A DNA stretch of 7,639 nucleotides from Lachnospiraceae bacterium (GCA_017613055.1 JAGAES010000035.1:1-7639), one strand, 5' to 3'; numbered from the stretch's first letter, positions 1 through 6,563 are shown. The notes: a model not told the origin generated them from the letters alone. Made by a program: numbers and translations.

Positions 1-899
1 CGCTTCCGGAATGCCGCATATTCCTCTTCGGAAGCGAAGAGGGGCTCCATACGGTTTACTTCGAAAGCAAGCTTAATGCCCTTATTCAGCCGCTCGTACA
101 TATCGGAAAGAAGTGCCGGATTCTTCCCTTCGGAAGCCATCGCAGAGCCGATTGCGGCGAAAAGATGCGAATGGTCGGGCGCATAAATCTGTTCATCGGT
201 CAGTTTGAGCGTACGGATAAAAGCCTGCCGCAGCTCCGTCAGGAAATGAAGCGGACCGCCGAGAAATGCCACGTTGCCCCGGATCGGTTTGCCGCAGGCA
301 AGTCCGCTGATGGTTTGATTGACTACCGCCTGGAAAATGGATGCGGAAAGGTCCGGCTTGGTCGCGCCCTCGTTGATGAGCGGCTGGATGTCGGACTTCG
401 CAAAGACGCCGCAGCGCGCGGCAATCGGATAGATCTCGCGATAGGATTTCGCGTATTCGTTAAGACCGGAAGCGTCCGTCTTCAAAAGACTCGCCATCTG
501 GTCGATAAAGGAACCGGTGCCGCCCGCGCATATACCGTTCATGCGCTGCTCGATGCCTCCGGTGAAATAGATGATTTTAGCGTCCTCGCCGCCGAGTTCG
601 ATTGCAACGTCGGTCTTCGGCGAGTAGTAGGAAAGCGCGGACGAAACCGCGACGACTTCCTGCACGAAAGGAATGTTCATCTGTCCGGCAATCGTAAGTC
701 CGCCGGAACCGGTCATGACGGGGCAGACCTCATGGTCGCCGATTGTGTCGACAGCCTTTTTGATGAGTCCCGCAAGAGTGGATTGTATATTCGCAAAATG
801 CCTCTCGTAATCGGCAAAAAGAAGATTCTGTTCGTTATCGATAACCGCAACCTTAACGGTCGTAGAGCCGATGTCGATTCCCAAACGTAAACGGTCCAT
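1..899 (-). CDS. Acyl-CoA dehydratase activase, large BadF/BadG/HgdC family protein (N-terminal part, runs off the left edge)
   Basis: ATP-dependent activators of this family carry a [4Fe-4S] cluster and inject an electron into a 2-hydroxyacyl-CoA dehydratase, an oxygen-sensitive cytoplasmic step of amino acid fermentation. Seen on the minus strand: an ASKHA phosphate-binding motif GIDIGSTTVK (residues 7-16), ELGGEDAK (101-108), CAGGTGSF with Cys124, RCGVFAKSD with Cys163, and FLGGP (212-216). Cys124 and Cys163 sit where HgdC dimers hold the shared cluster. The reading frame stays open for 299 codons with no stop. Stand-alone HgdC proteins are about 260 residues, and the residues near the edge (PLFASEEEYAAF) resemble, from memory, the very large Clostridia proteins that fuse two activase domains to dehydratase-like domains; that extension is inference. 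The ATG at 899 is preceded by GGAGGG (905-910) at 5 bases. The gene is divergent from pyrK. Confidence 0.88.
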   Translation of the reverse strand, partial: MDRLRLGIDIGSTTVKVAVIDNEQNLLFADYERHFANIQSTLAGLIKKAVDTIGDHEVCPVMTGSGGLTIAGQMNIPFVQEVVAVSSALSYYSPKTDVAIELGGEDAKIIYFTGGIEQRMNGICAGGTGSFIDQMASLLKTDASGLNEYAKSYREIYPIAARCGVFAKSDIQPLINEGATKPDLSASIFQAVVNQTISGLACGKPIRGNVAFLGGPLHFLTELRQAFIRTLKLTDEQIYAPDHSHLFAAIGSAMASEGKNPALLSDMYERLNKGIKLAFEVNRMEPLFASEEEYAAFRK

Positions 900-919
900 A
901 GCATCCCTCCGGTCAAATT

Positions 920-937
920 GCGGTTCCCCCGAACCGC
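920..937 (-). other. Leader hairpin upstream of the activase gene
   Basis: A perfect 7-bp inverted repeat, GCGGTTC (920-926) with GAACCGC (931-937), encloses a 4-base loop. It lies between the predicted promoter and the ribosome binding site, so it would form in the 5' leader of the activase mRNA. There is no T-run after it on the minus strand, so it is not an intrinsic terminator. It could stabilise the 5' end or affect translation, but no function can be shown from the sequence. Confidence 0.5.
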
Positions 938-948
938 GCCCGCGCATT

Positions 949-977
949 ATTTTACCATTATCATAAGAAAATCGCAA
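949..977 (-). promoter_or_regulatory. Predicted sigma-A-type promoter of the activase gene
   Basis: Read on the minus strand, TTGCGA (972-977) and TAAAAT (949-954) are separated by 17 bases. They match the consensus at 4 of 6 and 5 of 6 positions, and lie about 50 bases upstream of the start codon. This is an AT-rich island in otherwise GC-richer sequence. The call rests on pattern alone. Confidence 0.6.
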
Positions 978-999
978 CTCAAAAAAACGTGATTTGTAT

Positions 1000-1028
1000 T
1001 TGCATATTTTGGGCAATTCATATATACT
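1000..1028 (+). promoter_or_regulatory. Predicted sigma-A-type promoter of the pyrK-pyrD-pyrE-queA operon
   Basis: TTGCAT (1000-1005) and TATACT (1023-1028) are separated by exactly 17 bases. The -10 matches consensus at 5 of 6 positions and the -35 only at its TTG. Transcription would start near 1035, leaving a leader of only about 25 bases. That is too short for a PyrR-type attenuator or a riboswitch, so control, if any, would act at initiation. The same hexamers and spacing recur before iorA. Confidence 0.6.
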
Positions 1029-1058
1029 GATAGGGATGCAAAGGAAAGGACGGCGCTT

Positions 1059-1826
1059 ATGAAATACACGACAGGAACCGTTATCGGTAACCGAAAGATC
1101 GGGGACGGAATCTTTGATCTGCGGATACGGGAACAAGGAATTGCCGCCGAGGCGAAGCCCGGGCAGTTTGTGTGCTTATATTCGGACGACGGAGCGCATC
1201 TGCTGCCGCGTCCCATCAGTATCTGCGAAAAGAACGAAGAAGGCGTCCGTCTGGTATTTCGTATCGCAGGCTTCGGAACGAAGGAATTCTCCGAAAAGAA
1301 GCCCGGAGATACGATCCGGATACTCGGCCCGATCGGAAACCCTTATCCGGGTTTTTCGGCTTCTCATGTAACAATCGTCGGCGGCGGAATCGGAATTCCT
1401 CCGATGCTTTATCTTGCAAGAAAATGCAAGGAAGCCGGGATGGATGTAACGACTGTGTTAGGCTACCGGGATAAGAACACATTTCTCGATGAAGAATTCA
1501 AAGCTTACGGCGATGTCGTGATCGCGACCGACAACGGCGAACTCGGCGTGCACGGAACGGTTGTGGACGCAATCCGCGGGAAGGGGCTTGATACAAGCCT
1601 TGTCTGCGCATGCGGACCGATGCCGATGCTGAAGGGGCTTTCGAAATACGTGCAGGAGAAGGGCGGAAAGTGCTATGTTTCCTTAGAGGAACGCATGGCC
1701 TGCGGCGTCGGAGCGTGTCTCGGATGCATCACGAAGACGAAACGGGTGGATGAACACAGCCACGTAAAGAATCAGCGGATCTGTACGGAAGGACCGGTTT
1801 TCGACGCTTCCGAACTCGATTGGTAA
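1059..1826 (+). CDS. pyrK: Dihydroorotate dehydrogenase B (NAD+), electron transfer subunit
   Basis: This 255-residue iron-sulfur flavoprotein passes electrons from the FMN of PyrD through FAD and a [2Fe-2S] cluster to NAD+ in the fourth step of pyrimidine synthesis. Seen in order: PGQFV (34-38) and LPRPISI (49-55), the FAD-binding part of the ferredoxin-reductase-like barrel; GPIGN (90-94); the nucleotide-binding glycine loop VGGGIGIPP (107-115); and a C-terminal cluster-binding set Cys215, Cys220, Cys223 and Cys242 (C-x4-C-x2-C-x18-C). The length is normal for the family. The ATG at 1059 follows a GGAAAGGA ribosome binding site (1043-1050). It is the first gene of the operon, 10 bases before pyrD, its obligate partner. 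Confidence 0.96.
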   Translation: MKYTTGTVIGNRKIGDGIFDLRIREQGIAAEAKPGQFVCLYSDDGAHLLPRPISICEKNEEGVRLVFRIAGFGTKEFSEKKPGDTIRILGPIGNPYPGFSASHVTIVGGGIGIPPMLYLARKCKEAGMDVTTVLGYRDKNTFLDEEFKAYGDVVIATDNGELGVHGTVVDAIRGKGLDTSLVCACGPMPMLKGLSKYVQEKGGKCYVSLEERMACGVGACLGCITKTKRVDEHSHVKNQRICTEGPVFDASELDW

Positions 1827-1836
1827 GGGGGAAAGT

Positions 1837-2754
1837 ATGGCACCGATTACGAAAGTGAATTTGGCCGGCGTAACGCTTAAGAACCCCGTTTTGACCGCAT
1901 CGGGAACGTTCGGTTCCGGCATGGAATTCTCGCAGTTCGTCGATCTGAATAAGCTCGGCGGCGTTGTGACGAAGGGCGTTTCCGTTGTTCCGTGGGAAGG
2001 CAATCCGACTCCCCGCGTGATGGAAACCGCATCGGGAATGCTGAATGCAATCGGACTTCAGAATCCGGGTCTTGACGTCTTTTTAGAGCGTGACCTGCCG
2101 TTTCTGTCTAAGTTCGATACAAAGAAGATTGTCAATGTCTGCGGGCATACGACCGAAGAGTATGTGAAAGCGGTTGAGATACTCTCGGAAAGCACCGCGG
2201 ACATATTAGAGATTAATATATCCTGCCCGAACGTAAAGGCGGGCGGAATCACCTTCGGAACGGTTCCGAAGATGGCGGAAGAGATTACGAAAGCAGTTAA
2301 GAAGGCAGCCGGTAAGAAGCCGGTCTTTATGAAATTAAGCCCGAACGTGACCGATATTACCGAGATTGCGCGGGCGGTCGAAGCAGGCGGGGCGGACGGA
2401 ATCTCTTTAATTAACACGCTTCTCGGGATGAAAATCGACATCCGAAGACGCAGCTTCGCGCTTGCAAACCGGACGGGCGGACTTTCGGGTCCTGCAATTA
2501 AGCCGGTTGCGGTGCGGATGGTTTATCAGGTGGCGAATGCGGTGAAGCTTCCGTTAATCGGAATGGGCGGAATCGCTTCAGCTGAGGATGCGATTGAATT
2601 CCTGATGGCAGGCGCCACGGCAGTAAGCGTCGGGACCGCGAACTTTAAAAACCCGAAAGTAACGGAAGAGATTGTTGCCGGAATCGAGAGCTTCCTTGCG
2701 GAGCAGAAGATTGCGGATATCAATGAAATAATCGGCTGCGTCAGGCAGCCGTAG
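1837..2754 (+). CDS. pyrD: Dihydroorotate dehydrogenase B (NAD+), catalytic subunit
   Basis: This 305-residue FMN enzyme oxidises dihydroorotate to orotate in the cytoplasm and works as a heterotetramer with PyrK. It has the TIM-barrel pattern of type 1B enzymes: KNPVLTASGTFG near residues 15-26, NAIGLQNPG (70-78), and INISCPNV containing Cys130, the active-site base used by class 1 enzymes in place of the serine of class 2. The FMN phosphate motifs lie near the C-terminus, around GMGGIAS and AVSVGTANF. No membrane-anchoring N-terminal extension is present, as expected for class 1. The ATG at 1837 follows AGGGGGAAAG, and the gene begins 10 bases after the pyrK stop. A small hairpin covers its last codons. 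The pair with pyrK settles the subtype (PyrDB). Confidence 0.96.
   Translation: MAPITKVNLAGVTLKNPVLTASGTFGSGMEFSQFVDLNKLGGVVTKGVSVVPWEGNPTPRVMETASGMLNAIGLQNPGLDVFLERDLPFLSKFDTKKIVNVCGHTTEEYVKAVEILSESTADILEINISCPNVKAGGITFGTVPKMAEEITKAVKKAAGKKPVFMKLSPNVTDITEIARAVEAGGADGISLINTLLGMKIDIRRRSFALANRTGGLSGPAIKPVAVRMVYQVANAVKLPLIGMGGIASAEDAIEFLMAGATAVSVGTANFKNPKVTEEIVAGIESFLAEQKIADINEIIGCVRQP
2733..2751 (+). other. Intercistronic hairpin at the pyrD-pyrE junction
   Basis: CGGCTGC (2733-2739) and GCAGCCG (2745-2751) form a perfect 7-bp stem with a 5-base loop. It ends directly before the pyrD stop codon (2752-2754) and about 8 bases before the pyrE ribosome binding site AGGAG (2760-2764). No T-run follows, so it is not a terminator. 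It may mark an mRNA processing or stabilising point, but it could also be a by-product of the codons for pyrD's last residues. Confidence 0.4.
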
Positions 2755-2769
2755 GAACGAGGAGAGCAT

Positions 2770-3456
2770 ATGGATAATTACAAACAGGAATTCATTCGCT
2801 TTATGGTCGACAGCAATGTGTTGAAGTTCGGCGACTTCACGTTGAAGAGCGGCCGCAAATCGCCGTTTTTCATGAACGCCGGAAGTTACGTGACCGGAAG
2901 CCAGTTGAAGAAGCTCGGCGAGTATTACGCAAAGGCTATCTATGAGACTTACGGAAGCGATTTCGACGTGCTGTTCGGACCCGCCTACAAGGGAATTCCG
3001 TTAAGCGTGGCGACATCCATCGCATTTTACGAGCTGTACGGCAAGGAAATCCGGTACTGCTCGAACCGTAAGGAAGTGAAGGACCACGGCGACGTCGGCA
3101 TCCTTCTCGGAAGCAAGCTTAAGGACGGCGACCGCGTCGTTATTATCGAGGACGTTACGACTTCCGGCAAGTCGATTGAGGAAACATTCCCGATTCTTAA
3201 GGAGCAGGGCGACATCAGGATTCTCGGTCTGATGGTTTCATTAAACCGGATGGAGCGCGGCAAAGGCACGAAGTGCGCGCTTTCTGAAATCCGTGACCTG
3301 TACGGCATCGAAACGGCCGCCATCGTAACGATGAAGGATGTTGTCGACGAGCTTTATAACAAAGAAATCGACGGCCGCGTGGTCATCGACGACGCAATGC
3401 TTAACAGCATCAAGACGTATTTCGCCGAGTACGGCGCGGAAGGAATGAGCCTGTAA
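2770..3456 (+). CDS. pyrE: Orotate phosphoribosyltransferase
   Basis: Transfers the phosphoribosyl group of PRPP to orotate to give OMP, the step directly after PyrD/PyrK. At 228 residues it belongs to the longer bacterial type. Seen: [11 protein letters not shown] (24-34), which binds substrate; GPAYKGIPL (70-78); the flexible catalytic loop NRKEVKDHG (99-107); and the PRPP-binding motif [13 protein letters not shown] (123-135). The ATG at 2770 follows AGGAG (2760-2764) at 5 bases and lies 15 bases after the pyrD stop. No pyrF is in the window, so OMP decarboxylase must be encoded elsewhere. Confidence 0.96.
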   Translation: MDNYKQEFIRFMVDSNVLKFGDFTLKSGRKSPFFMNAGSYVTGSQLKKLGEYYAKAIYETYGSDFDVLFGPAYKGIPLSVATSIAFYELYGKEIRYCSNRKEVKDHGDVGILLGSKLKDGDRVVIIEDVTTSGKSIEETFPILKEQGDIRILGLMVSLNRMERGKGTKCALSEIRDLYGIETAAIVTMKDVVDELYNKEIDGRVVIDDAMLNSIKTYFAEYGAEGMSL

Positions 3457-3461
3457 TCCGT

Positions 3462-4520
3462 ATGAAAACCAGTGACTTTTATTATGATCTTCCGAAAGAA
3501 CTGATTGCACAGGATCCGCTTACGGACCGCTCGTCCTCAAGGCTTCTTGTCGTGCACCGCGAAAGCGGAACGTGGGAGCATAAGCATTTCACGGATATTG
3601 TCGATTATCTGAAGCCCGGCGACTGCCTCGTCATCAACGACACGAAGGTCATTCCCGCGAGACTGATCGGAGAGCGGATTCATAAACAGAACGGCCCGTA
3701 TCGTGAGCCGGACGGCCCCGGCGCAAGGATTGAGATTCTTCTTTTGAAGCGTCTTTCGGATACGCGCTGGGAGACTCTCACGAAGCCCGGAAAGCGCTGT
3801 AAGACAGGCGACCGCGTAAGCTTCGGAAACGGAAAGCTGACCGCAACCATCACGGATGTGCTTCCTGACGGAAACCGGATCGTCGAGTTCTCGTTCGACG
3901 GAATCTTTGAGGAGATTCTCGATGAGCTCGGACAGATGCCCCTGCCGCCTTACATTACGCACGAACTTGCGGACCGGAACCGCTACCAGACCGTCTATGC
4001 AAAGTACGAAGGGTCGGCTGCGGCACCGACAGCGGGGTTGCATTTTACGCAGGAATTACTGGACAGAATAGCGGCAAATGGCATCGAAATCGCCCATGTG
4101 ACGCTTCATGTCGGGCTCGGAACATTCCGGCCGGTGAAGGAAGAGAACGTGCTTGATCACGAGATGCACACCGAATGGTATCAGCTCCGCGAAGAGGACG
4201 CGGAGAAGATGAACCGCGCAAAAGCGTCGGGGCACCGCGTCATCTGCGTCGGAACGACGAGCTGCCGGACCGTTGAATCGGTTGCCGGAAAGTGCGGGAA
4301 GATCTGTGCGGACAGCGGTGAGACCGGCATCTTTATCTATCCCGGATATCAGTTTAAAGTGATGGATGCGCTGATCACGAATTTCCACCTGCCGGAGTCG
4401 ACACTTATCATGCTGGTGTCCGCATTTGCCGGAAGAGAACTGACGCTTGCGGCTTATGAAGAGGCGGTTAAGGAACGCTACCGGTTCTTCAGCTTCGGGG
4501 ACGCGTGCTTTTTTGACTGA
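3462..4520 (+). CDS. queA: S-adenosylmethionine:tRNA ribosyltransferase-isomerase
   Basis: Moves the ribosyl part of S-adenosylmethionine onto preQ1 in tRNA and isomerises it to epoxyqueuosine, the penultimate step of queuosine synthesis. The 352-residue product carries the family motifs in order: [10 protein letters not shown] (59-68), [52 protein letters not shown] and [11 protein letters not shown]. Residues about 71-86 look like an insertion compared with E. coli QueA (recalled from memory), making the protein slightly long. The start lies 5 bases after the pyrE stop. The nearest Shine-Dalgarno-like run, GGAAGGAA (3438-3445), is 16 bases from the ATG, so translation probably depends on coupling to pyrE. 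No tgt, its usual neighbour, follows. Its 3' end overlaps the convergent LytTR gene by 32 bases. Confidence 0.95.
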   Translation: MKTSDFYYDLPKELIAQDPLTDRSSSRLLVVHRESGTWEHKHFTDIVDYLKPGDCLVINDTKVIPARLIGERIHKQNGPYREPDGPGARIEILLLKRLSDTRWETLTKPGKRCKTGDRVSFGNGKLTATITDVLPDGNRIVEFSFDGIFEEILDELGQMPLPPYITHELADRNRYQTVYAKYEGSAAAPTAGLHFTQELLDRIAANGIEIAHVTLHVGLGTFRPVKEENVLDHEMHTEWYQLREEDAEKMNRAKASGHRVICVGTTSCRTVESVAGKCGKICADSGETGIFIYPGYQFKVMDALITNFHLPESTLIMLVSAFAGRELTLAAYEEAVKERYRFFSFGDACFFD

Positions 4521-5082
4521 CCGGTGCGGCCCGGTTCCGGTATACGGTATAAGAGGAACGGAATTTGCGGCTGATCGGGATCGATTCGCCGCCCTCCATA
4601 CGGAATTCGGCCGGACAGGCCGAGCGGACATATTGAAAATTCACAAGAAAACTCCCGTGACAGCGGTGTAATCCGTAACCGCTTAAGTCCGGGAGTTTTT
4701 TGATGGGATAATTGATTGTTCGGACATAGTCCAGAAGATGAAAATGCAGCTTGCGGCCGTCGCATTCGATGTAGCGGATCCGGTCGCTTCGGACCGAAAA
4801 GCCCGGCCTCAGCCTGATGATGCCTGCACGGAGCTGTTCGAGCCTTGCGGGCAGTTCGCAGTCCGCTTCAATCAGGTAGCCTTCGGGGAAGCAGTGCGCA
4901 ATGCTTACAAGCAGAATCTCCGTAAGGAGGCTGTTCTTTAGAAGAATGAACGGTTCGGACCCGTTCCGTTCGCGCAGCAAGCCGAGCAGTTCGCCGGCGG
5001 AGCGGCAGCAAACCGCATATTCCTTCGGTATTCCGTTCGGGGGATGGTGTTCGTTTCCGTCAATCAGGTAATATATTAACAT
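4489..5082 (-). CDS. LytTR-type DNA-binding regulator with a degenerate receiver-like N-terminus
   Basis: Probable transcription regulator of 197 residues. Residues about 98-180 match the LytTR DNA-binding fold: RIRYIE (101-106), a histidine-containing strand near 113, RCHGSFLVN (140-148) and ESIPISRKF (166-174). The first 95 residues are not a normal receiver but seem to follow its plan: YLIDGNEHH (5-13) where YLIDDNE is expected, PFILLKN (44-50) where the phospho-accepting Asp would sit, [10 protein letters not shown] (65-74), and RAGIIRLRP (85-93) in place of the AxDYLLKP-type strand. If this alignment holds, every phosphorylation residue is gone; it is my inference. The start is the ATG at 5082, because GGAGG (5091-5095) lies 8 bases upstream and overlaps the alternative GTG at 5089-5091. 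The gene begins 37 bases after the argH stop in the same direction and probably shares its transcript. Its target is unknown. Confidence 0.82.
   Translation of the reverse strand: MLIYYLIDGNEHHPPNGIPKEYAVCCRSAGELLGLLRERNGSEPFILLKNSLLTEILLVSIAHCFPEGYLIEADCELPARLEQLRAGIIRLRPGFSVRSDRIRYIECDGRKLHFHLLDYVRTINYPIKKLPDLSGYGLHRCHGSFLVNFQYVRSACPAEFRMEGGESIPISRKFRSSYTVYRNRAAPVSQKSTRPRS
4648..4701 (+). terminator. Nested hairpin terminator for the pyr-queA operon, inside the LytTR gene
   Basis: The outer arms AAAACTCCCG (4648-4657) and CGGGAGTTTT (4690-4699) are fully complementary. Inside them GAC (4659-4661) can pair with GTC (4687-4689), and AGCGGT (4662-4667) with ACCGCT (4678-4683), around a 10-base loop. 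Six T residues (4696-4701) follow on the plus strand, giving an intrinsic terminator about 130 bases after queA. On the minus strand the right arm is followed by TTTTCTT, so it could also act on the LytTR transcript. It coincides with LytTR codons 128-145. I see no better terminator between queA and this point. Confidence 0.7.
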
Positions 5083-5090
5083 GAACGGCA

Positions 5091-5106
5091 CCTCCCTCTA
5101 AAGGGA
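5091..5106 (-). promoter_or_regulatory. Ribosome binding site of the LytTR gene, partly within a small hairpin
   Basis: On the minus strand AGGGAGG (5097-5091) is a strong Shine-Dalgarno sequence 8 bases before the ATG at 5082. It fixes that start rather than the overlapping GTG at 5089-5091. TCCCT (5106-5102) can pair with AGGGA (5097-5093) over a 4-base loop, sequestering part of the site. Copies of CGGCACC (plus-strand reading) at 5086-5092 and 5110-5116 flank it. Five base pairs make only a weak stem. Confidence 0.55.
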
Positions 5107-5119
5107 ATGCGGCACCGGT

Positions 5120-6499
5120 TTATTGGCAGTTATTAAGAAAAGCGCGGGTTTCCGCAATCTCGGCGAGAATGGCTTCCGGCCCGGGAGCGCCGACGGTATT
5201 CCGCTTGTTTACGCATGTCTCAAGCGAGATAGCGTCATAGATGTCCGCCTGAAAAACAGGGCAGATCTTCTGATACTCGTCAAGCGGAAGCGCGTCAAGA
5301 GAGCAGTCCTTCTCAATGCACAGAAGCACAAGCTGTCCGATGATTCCGTGCGCGTCACGGAACGGAACGCCGTGATTTACAAGGTAATCGGCTGCGTCGG
5401 TCGCATTCGTGAATCCGCCCATCGCGCTTTTCGCCATTACGTCCTTTCGGAACGTCGTCGTCTTGATCATGCCGTCGAACAGGGCAATGCAGCCCTTGAT
5501 TGTATCAATAGCGTCAAATGTCATCTCTTTATCTTCCTGCATGTCCTTGTTGTAAGCAAGCGGAAGCCCCTTCATCGTCGTAAGAAGGGAAGTGAGGGCG
5601 CCGTATACGCGGCCGGTCTTGCCGCGGATCAGTTCGGCAATATCCGGGTTCTTCTTCTGCGGCATAATGCTGGAACCGGTCGAATAGGAATCGTCAAGCT
5701 CAACGAAACGGTATTCGTTTGTGTTCCAGATAATCATCTCTTCGGAGAAGCGGCTCAGATGCATCATTATCGTCGCTCCGGCGCTTAAATACTCAATCAG
5801 GTAATCGCGGTCGGAGACGGAATCCATGCTGTTTCTTGTGGCGCCCTTGAATCCGAGAAGGGAAGCGGTATATTCGCGGTCAAGCGGGTAGGTCGTTCCG
5901 GCAAGCGCGCCTGCGCCGAGCGGGCAGTAGTTCATGCGCTCATAAATATCCGTAAGGCGCTCATAATCGCGGCGGAACATCTCGGCATACGCGCCGACAT
6001 GATGCGCAAGAGTAACCGGCTGCGCCTTCTGAAGATGCGTAAAACCGGGCATATACGTATCGATGTTTTGCTCCATAATCGAAAGAAGCGTCTCAATAAG
6101 GTGCTTAATCAGAGAACGGGTCTCGAGCACTTCGTCTCTTGCGTAAAGGCGCATGTCAAGCGCAACCTGGTCGTTCCGGCTGCGTCCGGTATGCAGTTTC
6201 TTGCCGGTATCGCCGATCCGTTCAATCAGGTTTGCTTCCACGAAGCTGTGGATGTCCTCCTGGGAAAGGTCAATCGGAAGCGCGCCGCTTTCGATATCGG
6301 CTTCGATTCCCTTGAGTCCTTTGATAATCAAATCGCGTTCGTCCGCGGTCAGAATGCCCTGTTTTGCAAGCATCGTGACATGTGCGATGCTTCCGCGGAT
6401 GTCCTGATGATAGAATCTTTGGTCAAATCCGATTGAAGCGTTGAAGCGGTTCACAAGCTCGTCGGTTTCTTTTGTAAAGCGTCCTCCCCAGAGTTTCAT
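5120..6499 (-). CDS. argH: Argininosuccinate lyase
   Basis: Cleaves argininosuccinate to arginine and fumarate, the last step of arginine synthesis; the family forms cytoplasmic homotetramers. The 459-residue product has normal length and the expected motifs: KLWGGRF (2-8), TGRSRNDQ (104-111), GFTHLQKAQPVT (152-163) and the fumarase/aspartase superfamily signature GSSIMPQKKNP (275-285), which carries the mobile catalytic serine loop. The C-terminal KRNTVGAPGPEA stretch is also typical. The ATG at 6499 follows AGAGGGA (6507-6513) at 7 bases. argG, often adjacent, is not in the window. The LytTR gene follows 37 bases after the stop with no clear terminator between them. Confidence 0.97.
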   Translation of the reverse strand: MKLWGGRFTKETDELVNRFNASIGFDQRFYHQDIRGSIAHVTMLAKQGILTADERDLIIKGLKGIEADIESGALPIDLSQEDIHSFVEANLIERIGDTGKKLHTGRSRNDQVALDMRLYARDEVLETRSLIKHLIETLLSIMEQNIDTYMPGFTHLQKAQPVTLAHHVGAYAEMFRRDYERLTDIYERMNYCPLGAGALAGTTYPLDREYTASLLGFKGATRNSMDSVSDRDYLIEYLSAGATIMMHLSRFSEEMIIWNTNEYRFVELDDSYSTGSSIMPQKKNPDIAELIRGKTGRVYGALTSLLTTMKGLPLAYNKDMQEDKEMTFDAIDTIKGCIALFDGMIKTTTFRKDVMAKSAMGGFTNATDAADYLVNHGVPFRDAHGIIGQLVLLCIEKDCSLDALPLDEYQKICPVFQADIYDAISLETCVNKRNTVGAPGPEAILAEIAETRAFLNNCQ

Positions 6500-6535
6500 A
6501 ATGCCGTCCCTCTCTCTGTTTGATAAGATATTCCT

Positions 6536-6563
6536 ATCATATCACACAATCCTGCGTTCGCAA
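6536..6563 (-). promoter_or_regulatory. Predicted sigma-A-type promoter of argH
   Basis: Read on the minus strand, TTGCGA (6558-6563) and TATGAT (6536-6541) are separated by 16 bases. They match consensus at 4 of 6 and 5 of 6 positions and lie about 40 bases before the argH start. I saw no clear ArgR box around it. The -35 hexamer is the same as in the predicted activase promoter. Confidence 0.6.

Noticed and set aside
165..890. Open frame of 241 codons on the plus strand
   Set aside because: It is antisense to the activase gene, whose motifs are clear. The product has no recognisable domain, and the frame is open only because of the codon use of the real gene.
4608..4624. Inverted repeat CGGCC/GGCCG as the queA terminator
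   Set aside because: The stem is short and no T-run follows. The hairpin at 4648-4701 is far better.
4056..4631. Open frame of 191 codons on the minus strand
   Set aside because: It is antisense to queA and overlaps the LytTR gene in another frame. Its product resembles no family I know.
4447..4671. Small plus-strand frame after queA
   Set aside because: It overlaps queA and the LytTR gene, ends inside the terminator hairpin and has no recognisable product.
5083..5091. GTG start at 5091, adding three residues to the LytTR protein
   Set aside because: The GTG overlaps the Shine-Dalgarno sequence itself, while the ATG at 5082 is correctly spaced from it.
5123..5788. Open frame of 221 codons on the plus strand
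   Set aside because: It lies wholly antisense to argH, which is complete and of normal length. No family motif or ribosome binding site was seen.
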